Shown: positions 19,422-28,552 of the stretch, piece after piece | Layout: each line of letters starts with the position of its first letter | How positions within the stretch are numbered: the first letter of the stretch is position 1 | From: Paraburkholderia elongata | GTDB taxonomy: Bacteria; Pseudomonadota; Gammaproteobacteria; Burkholderiales; Burkholderiaceae | Assembly: GCF_013177735.1 (NCBI RefSeq) | Contig: NZ_WOEZ01000043.1 | Span: 124,001 to 188,000 of the forward strand | Direction of reading: 5' to 3' | DNA length: 64,000 nt | Notes under the pieces: generated by a model | Told to the model about the DNA's origin: nothing | Seen by the model: the letters and a program-made list of their open reading frames with translations, nothing else | The model's database searches: none | Made by a program: the position numbers and the translations under genes

Positions 19422-19851
19422 GATGGGTTTCCTCAGGGAAGCCAGGGTCTGTTGAGTGATGAACTGCTACTGCGGAACTGCACGATGAGTTGCAACGTGA
19501 ACTGCGCGAAACCAGCACGGAATCAGGACAAAGCCAGGACAAAACGGTATGCGCCGATGACAATGCGCCGGAGAGGGTGGCCGCGCGCGCATTTGCACAA
19601 AGCGCACGAGATGCATTGCATGCACGATAAGCACGCGAGGCACGTTGCGCCGCATTGCATCATCCCGCATGCCGCGCTCCGGTGCGCGAACGACCGTGCT
19701 TGAACAGGCTGGGATGAGGCAGGCGCGCGCTGCGCGAGGCCCGTCTCCATCATCGATACCGTGTCGGCACGGCGCTCCGCTGTGCCTTGTGACACGGGGG
19801 CGCGTGCTAACATTGATTGTTATTACCTCCCGTCATTCGATCAGCAAGCTA

Positions 19852-20868
19852 ATGAACACCGAGACGTTTTTTGCGCCACCCCACACGCTTGTGATTGCGT
19901 CGCGAGAAAGCCGCCTTGCCATGTGGCAGGCGGAGCATGTGCGATGTGCGCTGCACAAATTATATCCATCTTGTGACGTAAAAATCCTCGGAATGACGAC
20001 ACGTGGCGATCAAATTCTCGATCGCACTTTGTCGAAGGTTGGTGGTAAGGGCCTCTTCGTCAAAGAACTGGAAGCGGCGCTGGCCGACGGCCGCGCCGAT
20101 CTGGCCGTGCACTCGCTCAAAGACGTGCCGATGGAATTGCCCGCGGGCTTTGCGCTGTCCACCATCATGGAGCGCGAAGATCCGCGCGACGCGCTGGTCT
20201 CCAACGACTATGACTCGCTTGCCGCGCTGCCGGCCGGCGCCGTGGTCGGCACTTCCAGCCTGCGCCGCGAGGCCATGCTGCGCATGCGTTACCCCCATCT
20301 CGTGGTGCGGCCGTTGCGCGGCAATCTGGACACGCGCCTGTCGAAACTCGATCGCGGCGACTATGCGGCGATCATCCTGGCAGCTGCCGGTTTGAAGCGT
20401 TTGGGCCTCGGCGAGCGCATCCGCGCGCTGCTCGATCCTGAAGACAGCTTGCCCGCAGCCGGTCAGGGCGCGCTCGGCATTGAGATTCGCGCTGATCGCG
20501 CGGACCTCGCGGCATGGCTCGCGCCGCTGCATCACGAACATACGGCAGCGGCCGTCGAAGCGGAGCGGATGGTCTCGCGCGCCCTCGGCGGCAGTTGCGA
20601 AGTACCGCTCGCGGCCTATGCGACCTGGCGCGACGGCGCGCTGCATCTGCGCGGCATCGTCGCTACGCCCGACGGCCAGCGCGTCTTGAGCGCGCAGGCA
20701 TCGGCGCCGGCGCCCACCGTCGAACGCGCCATTGCGCTCGGCCAGGAAGTGGCGAGCGCGCTCGAACAGCAAGGTGCGATGGAAATCGTCCGTGCGCTGA
20801 GCACGGCCAACGGTCCCGCGGCAGCGTCGGCGGACGGCGCGTCGGATAGCGCGGCGACCGGCGAGTGA
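19852..20868 (+). CDS. hemC: Hydroxymethylbilane synthase (porphobilinogen deaminase)
   Basis: 338 aa from ATG 19852. Recognisable HemC blocks: [44 protein letters not shown] (with the catalytic Asp region), [11 protein letters not shown], and [14 protein letters not shown] carrying the Cys that holds the dipyrromethane cofactor. It joins four porphobilinogen molecules into hydroxymethylbilane. The last 30 residues are an Ala/Ser-rich tail. First gene of the hemC-hemDX-hemY operon; the stop overlaps the next start (TGATG). The ribosome site is weak. Confidence 0.96.
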   Translation: MNTETFFAPPHTLVIASRESRLAMWQAEHVRCALHKLYPSCDVKILGMTTRGDQILDRTLSKVGGKGLFVKELEAALADGRADLAVHSLKDVPMELPAGFALSTIMEREDPRDALVSNDYDSLAALPAGAVVGTSSLRREAMLRMRYPHLVVRPLRGNLDTRLSKLDRGDYAAIILAAAGLKRLGLGERIRALLDPEDSLPAAGQGALGIEIRADRADLAAWLAPLHHEHTAAAVEAERMVSRALGGSCEVPLAAYATWRDGALHLRGIVATPDGQRVLSAQASAPAPTVERAIALGQEVASALEQQGAMEIVRALSTANGPAAASADGASDSAATGE

Positions 20869-22886
20869 TGGCGGCCGATATCCCGGGCAACGCATCCTCA
20901 TCCGTCGGCAAGGCGGCGTTCACGGTTGTGATTACGCGACCGGCCGGTCAGTCGAACGAATTGATCGCGCAACTCGCGGCGGCAGGTATCGCCGTGCTCG
21001 ACTTTCCGCTGATCGACATCGCGCCTGTCACCGACGACGCGCCGTTGCGCGTAGCGCTGGCTTCTCTGGAACGCTATGCACTGGTGGTGTTCGTCTCGCC
21101 CAATGCGGTCGACCACGCGTTTGCCCGCAGCGATGCGATCTGGCCGCACGCGCTGCCGATCGGCGTAGTCGGCCCGGGCAGTGTGCAGGCGCTGGCGCGC
21201 CACGGCGTCACCGCACTGGCGTACAACGTCATCAGCCCGCCGTCCGAACCCGACGACGAAACGGCACGCTTCGATTCCGAAGGCCTGTTCGCGGCGATCG
21301 ATACCGCGCTCGGCGGGGCGAGCCTCGAAGGCAAGCGCGTACTGATCGTGCGCGGCGACGGCGGCCGCGAATGGCTTGCCGACCGCTTGCGCGAGGCGGG
21401 CGCCGAAGTCGAAACCGTTGCGGCCTATCGCCGCCTCGTGCCGGAACCGTCGATCGGCGGCTGGGAGCGCGTGCATGCGCTTCTGGCCGGCGCACCGCAC
21501 GCCTGGCTGCTCACCAGTTCTGAAGGTGTGCGCAATTTGCATGAACTCGCGCAAGAGCATCTGACCGCCGGCGAAATCGCGCAACTGAAGCACGCCAACC
21601 TGATCACGCCGCATCCCCGTATCGCGCAGACCGCGCGGGCATTGGGTTTTGATAGCATTACGGTGTCCGGCGCGGGCGATGATCGCATTGCCCGCGCCTT
21701 GCTTGCCGCCGTCCCGACCGTTGTTCAACCGGTACCGTCCAACCCGGCTCATTCACCGGCTAAATCACGCATGACTGAAACGAACGCATCCACGAACGCT
21801 TCACCCCAGCCGGCCGCAACTACTGCGTTGCCGCCGAATCCACCCTTCACGCCCTACGAAGCGCAAAAGCGCCGCAGCGCGAGCGGACCGCTGCTGTGGT
21901 TTGTCGTCGTGATCATCGCTTGTGCGGCGGGCGTGGGCGGCTATGCGCTCAATCGCAAGGTGGAGCGCACCCAGCAGCAGCTCGCGCAACGCCAGCAGGC
22001 GAACGACGCGCAGACCAACGAGCTGCGCACCAAGACCGATCAGGCGCTGGCCACGGTGCATCAATCGGACGCGCAGGTCGCACAACTCGAAGGCAAGCTC
22101 GCTGACGCGCAAACCGCGCAGCAGGCGCTGCAACAGCAATACACCGATCTCGCCCGCAATCGCGACGACTGGACGATGGCTGAAGTCGGCCAGATGCTGT
22201 CGGCCGCGAGCCAGCAATTGCAACTCACCGGCAATACGCAACTCGCGCTGTTCGCGCTACAAAGCGCGGACACGCGTCTCGCCGCATCGGATAGCCCGCA
22301 GGCCGTGACTGTGCGCAAGGCGATCGCGCAAGACATCGACAAGCTGAAGGCCGCGCCGTCCACGGATCTGACGGGTATGGCGATCAAGCTCGACAACGCG
22401 ATCGACCAGGTCGACAACCTGCCGCTCTCCGGCGAAGCACCGATTGCCCACGCCACGCCGAAGGCCGCCACCTGGGCCGATACGGCGAAGGTGGCCGCGG
22501 CCACCGGCGAGCCGCGCTGGAAAGTGTGGTGGCGGGAAGTCACGACCGGCATCGGCCAGCAGTTGACGAGCCTCGTGCAGGTGCGCCGCATCGACAACGC
22601 CGACGCCATGCTCGTCACGCCCGATCAAGGCTACTTCGTGCGCGAGAATCTGAAGCTGCGTTTGCTGTCGGCGCGCCTTGCACTGCTCTCGCGCAACCAG
22701 ACCACGCTGAAGTCCGACCTGCAGGCGGCGCAGGCTGCGCTCACGCGCTACTTCGACAACACGTCGAAGAAAACGCAGACCGTGATCGATCTGGTCAAGC
22801 AGGTGGATGCGGGTTCGGCCGCGGTTGAACTGCCGAATCTGAACACCAGCCTGCAGGCCGTCAATCAATACCGGAGCCGAGGTTAA
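20868..22886 (+). CDS. hemDX: Uroporphyrinogen-III synthase fused to HemX-like membrane protein
   Basis: 672 aa from ATG 20868 (a GTG one codon earlier is possible). Residues about 15-285 are HemD: FTVVITRPAGQSNELIAQLA, VVFVSPNAVDHAF, VLIVRGDGGREWLADRL and AWLLTSSEGVRNL. A Pro/Ala/Thr linker follows. Then comes one transmembrane helix (about 345-362, PLLWFVVVIIACAAGVGGYA), a coiled-coil rich in Gln (about 365-430) and the HemX C-terminal domain. HemD cyclises hydroxymethylbilane to uroporphyrinogen III. HemX is often annotated as a methyltransferase but has no such motifs; a scaffold role is more likely. This fusion is common in Burkholderia. A two-base gap leads to hemY. Confidence 0.93.
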   Translation: MAADIPGNASSSVGKAAFTVVITRPAGQSNELIAQLAAAGIAVLDFPLIDIAPVTDDAPLRVALASLERYALVVFVSPNAVDHAFARSDAIWPHALPIGVVGPGSVQALARHGVTALAYNVISPPSEPDDETARFDSEGLFAAIDTALGGASLEGKRVLIVRGDGGREWLADRLREAGAEVETVAAYRRLVPEPSIGGWERVHALLAGAPHAWLLTSSEGVRNLHELAQEHLTAGEIAQLKHANLITPHPRIAQTARALGFDSITVSGAGDDRIARALLAAVPTVVQPVPSNPAHSPAKSRMTETNASTNASPQPAATTALPPNPPFTPYEAQKRRSASGPLLWFVVVIIACAAGVGGYALNRKVERTQQQLAQRQQANDAQTNELRTKTDQALATVHQSDAQVAQLEGKLADAQTAQQALQQQYTDLARNRDDWTMAEVGQMLSAASQQLQLTGNTQLALFALQSADTRLAASDSPQAVTVRKAIAQDIDKLKAAPSTDLTGMAIKLDNAIDQVDNLPLSGEAPIAHATPKAATWADTAKVAAATGEPRWKVWWREVTTGIGQQLTSLVQVRRIDNADAMLVTPDQGYFVRENLKLRLLSARLALLSRNQTTLKSDLQAAQAALTRYFDNTSKKTQTVIDLVKQVDAGSAAVELPNLNTSLQAVNQYRSRG

Positions 22887-22888
22887 TC

Positions 22889-24079
22889 ATGGCAATCCGG
22901 GGACTTCTATGGCTCGCGTTGCTGTTCGCCATCGCGGTGGTGCTGGCGGTGGTCGGACGCTTCGACATGGGGCAGGTGCTGCTGATCTATCCGCCGTACC
23001 GCGTCGACATCTCGTTGAATCTGTTCGTGGTCGGACTGGTGGTGCTGTTCATCCTGCTGTACGCGCTGCTGCGCATTGTGCGCAATATCTGGCGCATGCC
23101 GCAGCGCGTGGCTGCCTATCGCGCTCGCTCGCGTGTCGCGAAGGCGCACGCCGCACTGCGTGACGCGATCGGCAATCTGTACGCCGGGCGTTTCTCGCGC
23201 GCTGAAAAAGCCGCGAAAGATTCGCTCACGAATGGCGACAACAAGGGTGCGGCCGGTTTGATCGCGGCCACCGCGGCGCACCGTATGCATGAATATGCGC
23301 GGCGCGACGAATGGCTCGCCCAGATCGACGAGGCCGACTGGCAGGACGCACGCCTGATGGCCACCGCCGACATGCGTGCCGATGGCCGCGACGCGGACGG
23401 CGCGCTGACCGCGCTCACCGAAATGCAATCGCAGGGCGCACGGCGCATTCACGCGCAGCAGATCATGTTGCGCGCGCAACAGCAACTGAAGAACTGGGGT
23501 GAAGTGCTCAAGCTCGTCAAGACGCTGGAAAAGCGCGAAGCGATCCATCCGGCGGTGGCGGTGCGCTTGCGCCAGCTCGCGGCGGAAAACCTGCTGCGCG
23601 ACCGGCGTCATAACGCTGATGCACTGCTGGAGTTGTGGAATTCGCTGTCGGCCACTGAGCGTCATTCGCCGCGTCTCGCCGATCTCGCCGCGGAATTGCT
23701 GGTGTCGCTGAATCGTCCGCAGGAAGCACGCAAGATCGTCGAAGAAGCGCTGGCGCAGAACTGGGACGCGCGTCTGCTACGCCGTTATCCGGACACGACA
23801 GGCGGCGACGCGCTGCCGCTGATCCAGAAGGCCGAAGGGTGGCAGAAGGATCGCCCGGAAGACGCGGACTTGATGTTCGCCTTGGGCCGCTTATGCCTGC
23901 ATCAGCAGTTGTGGGGCAAGGCGCAATCGTTCCTCGAGCGTGCGCTGAAACTGGCCGACAACGAGACGCTGAAAATTCGTTCGCATCGCGCGTTGGCGCG
24001 TTTGCATGAACAGATCGGCGATTCTGCTAAGGCGAGCGAGCATTATCGCGAGAGTGCGTTGGCGATGAATATCGTTTGA
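22889..24079 (+). CDS. hemY: HemY-type membrane protein with TPR repeats
   Basis: 396 aa. Two N-terminal membrane segments (about 4-24 and 41-64) with the conserved YPPYRVDISLNLFVVGLV between them define the HemY_N domain. The remainder is alpha-helical TPR-like (for example GRFSRAEKAAKDSL, LLELWNSLSATE, FALGRLCLHQQLWGKAQSFLERAL) facing the cytoplasm or periplasm. This is the proteobacterial HemY of hemCDXY operons, not the Gram-positive protoporphyrinogen oxidase of the same name; its role in porphyrin synthesis is poorly defined. Third gene of the operon. Its natural terminator has been split by an insertion sequence. Confidence 0.92.
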   Translation: MAIRGLLWLALLFAIAVVLAVVGRFDMGQVLLIYPPYRVDISLNLFVVGLVVLFILLYALLRIVRNIWRMPQRVAAYRARSRVAKAHAALRDAIGNLYAGRFSRAEKAAKDSLTNGDNKGAAGLIAATAAHRMHEYARRDEWLAQIDEADWQDARLMATADMRADGRDADGALTALTEMQSQGARRIHAQQIMLRAQQQLKNWGEVLKLVKTLEKREAIHPAVAVRLRQLAAENLLRDRRHNADALLELWNSLSATERHSPRLADLAAELLVSLNRPQEARKIVEEALAQNWDARLLRRYPDTTGGDALPLIQKAEGWQKDRPEDADLMFALGRLCLHQQLWGKAQSFLERALKLADNETLKIRSHRALARLHEQIGDSAKASEHYRESALAMNIV

Positions 24080-24125
24080 TGCTTTGATCGCTGCTGCGTT
24101 TGATTGCGCGCTGCAGTAGGTGGAG

Positions 24126-24140
24126 AAAAGCCCCAGGCGT
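24126..24140 (+). terminator. Left arm of the hemY terminator, interrupted
   Basis: AAAAGCCCC-A-GGCGT. Its partner arm is now about 2 kb away at 26171-26186. Removing the insertion sequence and one target-site copy restores a 14-pair stem (one A/G mismatch) with a TGTAAG loop and a T-run. Confidence 0.8.
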
Positions 24141-24148
24141 TGTAAGAC
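24139..24148 (+). repeat. Target-site duplication, left copy
   Basis: GTTGTAAGAC, identical to 26163-26172. The exact length is 8-10 bp because the insertion-sequence ends begin with runs of C/G. Confidence 0.85.
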
Positions 24149-24173
24149 CCAGCCCCTCACTTAGCGTGTTGTT
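24149..24173 (+). repeat. Left terminal inverted repeat of the IS
   Basis: Begins CCAGCCCCTCACTTAGCG and differs from the right end at a single position (A/G at base 15) over 25 bp. Confidence 0.88.
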
Positions 24174-24192
24174 TTGAGGCGGTTGATTCTTT

Positions 24193-24229
24193 ATGATGCC
24201 CCGTAGGTCAAGGACTTACGGGGCATCAT
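24193..24229 (+). promoter_or_regulatory. Hairpin directly before the transposase start codon
   Basis: ATGATGCCCCGTA (24193-24205) pairs perfectly over 13 bp with TACGGGGCATCAT (24217-24229), ending one base before the ATG at 24231. In a transcript reading in from hemY the hairpin would form and block translation initiation. A transcript starting inside the element could escape this. Comparable start-site hairpins protect other IS elements from impinging transcription. Confidence 0.65.
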
Positions 24230-24230
24230 C

Positions 24231-26058
24231 ATGTCTGACAGAGATTTTGGGGAAGACGAAGCTGAAGCGTCGCCCTTGAAGGGGCCCCGAATCCCGCCAG
24301 AAGTGGACGGCATTCAAGTCAACCATTGCAAGTCGCCTCAGTGCGTTAATTTCAGTTACCCGGCAAGCCCTAACCGCCCTTATCGCCGAAACGGAACTCC
24401 GTCCGTTTTCGGCGACTATATCGTCGGCACCAGCAATCGTGACACGCCGTCTATCAAATGCGCGTTTTGCAACGAAAAATCGCCAATTCGCAGTAATCAG
24501 GCGATAGCTGAAGAATATACCCGGTTGGGTAATCATCTTTACCGACAGGTCTTCGAGCCCTCGTGTAAAACGGAAGATTGCTCGATGCGCGAGGTTCCGC
24601 TCTCTCAAGCGGGCAGTCAATATATTGCGTTCGGCAAAACATCTTCTGGGACGCAGCGTTACCGTTGTTTAGAATGTAAAAAGACATTTACTGGCGCACA
24701 AAAACCAACTTCCGGACAACGACGTCCGGAGAAAAACCGCGACGTCTTCATTCTGATGGTCAATCGCGTCCCGTTATCACGGATAGTCGAGACAACAACC
24801 TTGTCGCCCCAGGCGGTGTACGACAAAATGGAGTTTATTTACAAGCAATGTCGTCTGTATTCGGGTGCTCGTGAGGCGAAACTATTAGAATCGGACTTTA
24901 TTCTCCCGAAAATGTATGTGGCGGTTGACCGGCAATATTATCTCATTAACTGGCTGAAACGAGATGACCGAAGGGCGGTGCAGCTGAATGCGATTGCCAC
25001 GGCCGATTTGAAAAGTGGCTACGTTTTCGGAATGCATCTTAATTTCGACGAGTCGGCCATTGCGAGTGAAATCGAAGCCGCCGCCGCAGCAGCCGGGGAT
25101 GCCCATTTAACGCCCGGCCTTTCCGGCAGTACGCACGGCTTTGGTTAGCCCAAGACTACACAGAGGGCCTGACTGACGCCCAGCACCGGGTCGTGGCCTC
25201 TATCACGAGCCCTCCGCCGGGATTTAATGACGCACTGCTCAACGAGATTGTTGAAGAATATGCGGATGCGGACGCGCGGGCTGATATCGAAGAGTCCGAT
25301 TTTAAGAATAAGGAGCTCCAACTCCCCAAGAGCGGTATGCAGGTCCGAGAAACATATACGATGTATGCTCACTTTCAGCTGGTAGCTCGGTTTTTAAAGA
25401 ATGCACCGAAGGTTCGCGTATTCATGGACCAGGATTCTGGCTTTCGAGCGGCATTTATGTCTGCGTATCGAGACAGGATAAAGGCGCGCACAGCGGATGG
25501 ATTTTTTGTGAAGGTCGCCAAGGACGCTACGGCGTACCAGAAACAACGTGCGGTTATTGATGCAAAGAAGAAGTTGATTCAGTTTATGGCGGAAAACGGT
25601 ATCACCGATGAGTATTCCGCCCAGGTCGAGATGATGAAGTTAAATGTAAAAGCGGCAACCCCTATTGGGCGCTGGGGCGACAAATGGGTGAGCCATCCCA
25701 TGCCGATTGCCTCAGAGCCACGCAAGCAAATAAGCTGGCAAACTAACCTCGGAGATTATGACGAAAATCATGAGGCTCGATTGCTTTTGAAGCCTCATTG
25801 CATGCTGTTGACCGGTTTTTTATGATTACCCGTCGTCGCCTCACGAAGGCCGAGCGGCCAGTCGTAAGTGTTCGTAGAAACCGGGCCATGTGGCATGGCT
25901 ATGCCGCATATAACCCATAATATCTCGCACGAGAGCTTGAGGTTTGCCGGGTTTATTTTAATTTCTGTGTCGTGGGAAAGGACAAGAAAACCCCTGCCAT
26001 GCGTCTCGGACAGGCATCGAATCCGGTCGACCCGCAGGAAATTCTGGACTTTTTTTAA
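24231..26058 (+). pseudogene. Zinc-ribbon DDE transposase, broken by frameshifts and a stop
   Basis: Frame 1 (24231-25148) carries two zinc ribbons (CKSPQC...CAFC and CKTEDC...CLEC), a helix-turn-helix (about residues 165-200) and the first Asp (YVAVDRQYYLINW). Near 25100 the reading moves to another frame (QYARLWLAQDYTEG, then open from 25193 to 25825) with the second Asp motif VFMDQDSGF. Near 25790 it moves again (LHAVDRFFMITRRRL), meets a TAA at 25918-25920 after AAYNP, and resumes YLARELEVCRVYFNFC to a natural end at 26058. Reconstructed length is about 608 residues. No slippery heptamer is seen at the shifts, so this is decay and not programmed frameshifting. Transposition could only occur with help in trans. 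Confidence 0.82.
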
Positions 26059-26077
26059 ACAAACACGCTGTTTTGTA

Positions 26078-26109
26078 TAAAAAAGGACAGGGATTTGAGT
26101 CCCTGTCCT
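26078..26109 (-). terminator. Minus-strand terminator inside the IS right end
   Basis: AGGACAGGGA pairs with TCCCTGTCCT around a 6-nt loop. Read on the minus strand it is followed by TTTTTTATAC, a good T-run. It would stop antisense transcription entering from the right flank, so the element is insulated on both sides. Confidence 0.6.
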
Positions 26110-26137
26110 CGAATCAGCCCCGCCCAGCAAGGCCCCT

Positions 26138-26162
26138 AACAACACGCCAAGTGAGGGGCTGG
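26138..26162 (-). repeat. Right terminal inverted repeat of the IS
   Basis: Reverse complement begins CCAGCCCCTCACTTGGCG; pairs with 24149-24173 with one mismatch. Confidence 0.88.
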
Positions 26163-26172
26163 GTTGTAAGAC
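26163..26172 (+). repeat. Target-site duplication, right copy
   Basis: GTTGTAAGAC, identical to 24139-24148. Confidence 0.85.
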
Positions 26173-26186
26173 GCCGGGGGCTTTTT
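26171..26186 (+). terminator. Right arm and T-run of the hemY terminator
   Basis: ACGCC-G-GGGGC-TTTTT. Complements 24126-24140; separated from it by the insertion sequence. A GTGAACC-type short repeat cluster follows at about 26226-26262 with no clear role. Confidence 0.75.
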
Positions 26187-26311
26187 CGTTGGTGGTGCGA
26201 TGCTTCAGTGTGATGCGCGTTGCGAGTCACGGAACCGTGAACGGTGACCCGTGAACCGTGACGTACGGCGTTTGACGGCGCTTCCTGCCTTACGTCACGA
26301 ATCCAACATCG

Positions 26312-27631
26312 TCACTTATTGACCATCTTCGCCGGCACACTGATCGCCAGCAAACCGCCAAGAATCATGAACGCCGCCAGCATATACATGCCGGAGTCGT
26401 TCGCGGCAGTGGCCTGCTTCAACCAGCCGACCGCGTAGGGGCTGAGAAAACCCGCGAGATTGCCGATCGAATTGATCATCGCGATGCCGGCTGCCGCGCC
26501 CGTGCCGGCAAGGATCGCCGTCGGCAAACTCCAGAACAGCGGCAGGGTGGTCAGGATGCCCATGGTCGCGAGCGTAAGCGAGGCCATTGCCAGCACGGTG
26601 TTGTGCGTCCACACCACGGAGAGCACGAGGCCAATCGCTCCGGCGAATGCCGGCAACGCGATATGCCAGCGCCGCTCGCGCGTGCGGTCTGCGCTGCGCG
26701 AGACGAACACCATCGCGACCACCGCCGCCGCGAACGGAATCGCAGACAGCAGGCCGATCATGAACGCGTCCGTCACGCCGGTCGCCTTGATGATGGTCGG
26801 CAACCAGAAGCTCACGCCGTACAGGCCCATCACGAACGAGAAGTAGGTGAGGCTCAGCATCAGCACGCGGCCGCTCGTGAGCACCTGACGAATCGGCATG
26901 TCGTGCTTGGTGGCTTCTTCGGCCGACACCTGACGTTCGAGCAATTCCTTCTCTTCCTTGGTGAGCCACTTGGCCTTCGAAATGCGGTCGTCCAGCATCA
27001 GAAACACCATGATCCCGACGATCACCGAAGGAATCCCTTCGAGCAGAAACAGCCACTGCCAGCCATGCCAGCCGTTCATGCCGTTGAAGCTCTTCAGGAT
27101 ATAACCCGAGACCGGGCCGCCGATCACGCCGGACAACGCGATTGCCGTCATGAACCAGGTGGTCATGCGGCCACGACGGTGCGACGGATACCAGTAGGTG
27201 AGATACAGGATGATGCCGGGAAAGAAGCCCGCTTCGGCGAGACCGAGCAGGAAGCGCATCACGTAGAACATGGTCGGCGTGGTGACGAACATGGTCAGCA
27301 TCGAGATCACGCCCCACGACACCATGATCCGTGCGATCCACACACGTGCGCCCACCTTGTGCAGGATCACGTTGCTCGGAATTTCGAAGATGAAATAGCC
27401 GAGGAAGAAAATCCCCGCACCGAAGCCGTAGACCGCGTCGCTTAAGCCCAGATCGGTGGTCATTTGCAGCTTGGCGAAGCCGACGTTGACGCGGTCGAGA
27501 TACGCGACCACGTAGCAGAGCATCAGGAACGGCGCGAGCCGCCAGCTAACCTTGCGGTAGGTCGCCTCTTCGAAACTGGAAGGTGGCGCACCCGCGCCGG
27601 GATGGTGGAGCGGATCTGCGGGACTAGCCAT
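26312..27631 (-). CDS. MFS transporter, anion:cation symporter (ACS) type
   Basis: 439 aa, 12 predicted membrane segments. YVVAYLDRVNVGFAKLQM in TM1 and FLLGLAEAGFFPGIILYLTY between TM4 and TM5 are signatures of the ACS group (tartrate, phthalate, hexuronate and glucarate transporters). It should import an organic acid or sugar acid with protons. AGGAG precedes the ATG. Last gene of an ALDH-SDR-MFS run on the minus strand, with 84 bp to the SDR gene, so its substrate is probably what those two enzymes oxidise, or a precursor of it. Confidence 0.9.
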   Translation of the reverse strand: MASPADPLHHPGAGAPPSSFEEATYRKVSWRLAPFLMLCYVVAYLDRVNVGFAKLQMTTDLGLSDAVYGFGAGIFFLGYFIFEIPSNVILHKVGARVWIARIMVSWGVISMLTMFVTTPTMFYVMRFLLGLAEAGFFPGIILYLTYWYPSHRRGRMTTWFMTAIALSGVIGGPVSGYILKSFNGMNGWHGWQWLFLLEGIPSVIVGIMVFLMLDDRISKAKWLTKEEKELLERQVSAEEATKHDMPIRQVLTSGRVLMLSLTYFSFVMGLYGVSFWLPTIIKATGVTDAFMIGLLSAIPFAAAVVAMVFVSRSADRTRERRWHIALPAFAGAIGLVLSVVWTHNTVLAMASLTLATMGILTTLPLFWSLPTAILAGTGAAAGIAMINSIGNLAGFLSPYAVGWLKQATAANDSGMYMLAAFMILGGLLAISVPAKMVNK

Positions 27632-27715
27632 GGTGTCTCCTCTTTTCTTGTGGAAATGAAGTACCGACGTCGATCGCGATTCTAGCCGTGCTGGATGGTT
27701 TGGTTTGCATGGCGT

Positions 27716-28474
27716 TTACACGCAGCGCCCGCCGTCCACTTCGAGACACACGCCGGTGATGAACTCAGCCTCGTCCGAGGCGAGATACAGCGCCGCATTG
27801 GCGACATCCTGCGGCGTCGAGAAACGCCCGAGTGGAATGCCGGCGAGAAAGCGCTTGCGGTTCTCCGGCGTATCTTCGACACCCATGAATTCCGACAGCA
27901 GCGCCGTCTCGCCCATCACCGGGTTCACACAGTTCACCCGAATGCGGTCCGGACCCAGTTCGACGGCGAGCGACTTGCTGGCGATGATCACCGCGCCCTT
28001 GCTTCCGTTGTACCAGACGAGGCCCGGCCGCGGCCGCACTCCGGCCGTCGACGCTATATTGATGAAAGCGCCGCCGCCTTGCTGGCGGAAGTACGGCACG
28101 AATTCCTGCACGCTCCAGTAGAGGCTTTTGACATTCACCGCATAGACACGGTCGAACTCGGCTTCCGTCACGTCGAGTACCGGCTTGTTGCGATGTGTAG
28201 TGCCCGCATTGTTGACGACGATCTGCACACTGCCGAAGTCTTCGAGCGCGGCCTCGCGAAGCGTCTGCCAGTCCTCGCGTCGCGTGACGTTGCCGGCCAC
28301 CGCGATCGCCTTGCCGCCGGCGAGAGCGATTTCGCTCGCCACGCGTTCAGCCGCCGCGCCGTTTAGATCGTTGATCACCACATTCGCGCCTTCGCGCGCG
28401 TAGGTCTTCGCGATGCCTTCGCCGAAACCCGAGCCGCCACCCGTGACGATGGCCGTTTTACCTGTCAACCGCAT
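27716..28474 (-). CDS. Short-chain dehydrogenase/reductase (glucose/ribitol type)
   Basis: 252 aa, classical SDR length. TGGGSGFGEG (about 11-20) is the NAD(P)-binding Gly motif, NNAG follows at about 88, the active-site Ser lies in NIASTAG and the Tyr-Lys pair in YNGSK. NDL after the second strand (Asp at about 36) favours NAD(H) over NADP(H). It would interconvert an alcohol and a ketone. Between the ALDH and MFS genes with gaps of about 80 bp on each side; GGAGA precedes the start. Substrate unknown. Confidence 0.9.
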   Translation of the reverse strand: MRLTGKTAIVTGGGSGFGEGIAKTYAREGANVVINDLNGAAAERVASEIALAGGKAIAVAGNVTRREDWQTLREAALEDFGSVQIVVNNAGTTHRNKPVLDVTEAEFDRVYAVNVKSLYWSVQEFVPYFRQQGGGAFINIASTAGVRPRPGLVWYNGSKGAVIIASKSLAVELGPDRIRVNCVNPVMGETALLSEFMGVEDTPENRKRFLAGIPLGRFSTPQDVANAALYLASDEAEFITGVCLEVDGGRCV

Positions 28475-28552
28475 GATGTCTCCGCTGTTTGTTGTGGATG
28501 GTGATGCGCCTGCTTCTGTGTGCTTCCGTTCGCTGCAAACGCGAGTGCCTCA

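Larger units (their letters stand above)
24149..26162 (+). mobile_element. Decayed insertion sequence, about 2.0 kb, IS1-like features
   Basis: The element is bounded by 25-bp inverted repeats (24/25 identical, starting CCAGCCCCTCACTT) and a GTTGTAAGAC direct repeat. It holds one transposase gene, now broken by two frameshifts and a stop codon. Base composition is clearly lower in GC than the neighbours. The 8-10 bp duplication, the N-terminal zinc ribbons and the DDE-type core recall IS1 or IS1595 relatives, but I cannot assign the family. It is inserted in the loop of the hemY terminator. Confidence 0.85.

Noticed and set aside
17736..19703. A 655-residue open frame opposite ppc
   Set aside because: It is the antisense shadow of a strongly coding GC-rich gene, is rich in Arg with no domain sense, and has no ribosome site.
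20868..22886. Uroporphyrinogen-III C-methyltransferase activity in the HemX half
   Set aside because: That half has a membrane helix, a coiled coil and no SAM-binding motif; the common annotation is a naming carry-over.
25080..25200. Programmed -1 frameshift in the transposase
   Set aside because: No X-XXY-YYZ slippery site or downstream stimulator is visible, and a second shift and a stop codon follow, so decay is simpler.
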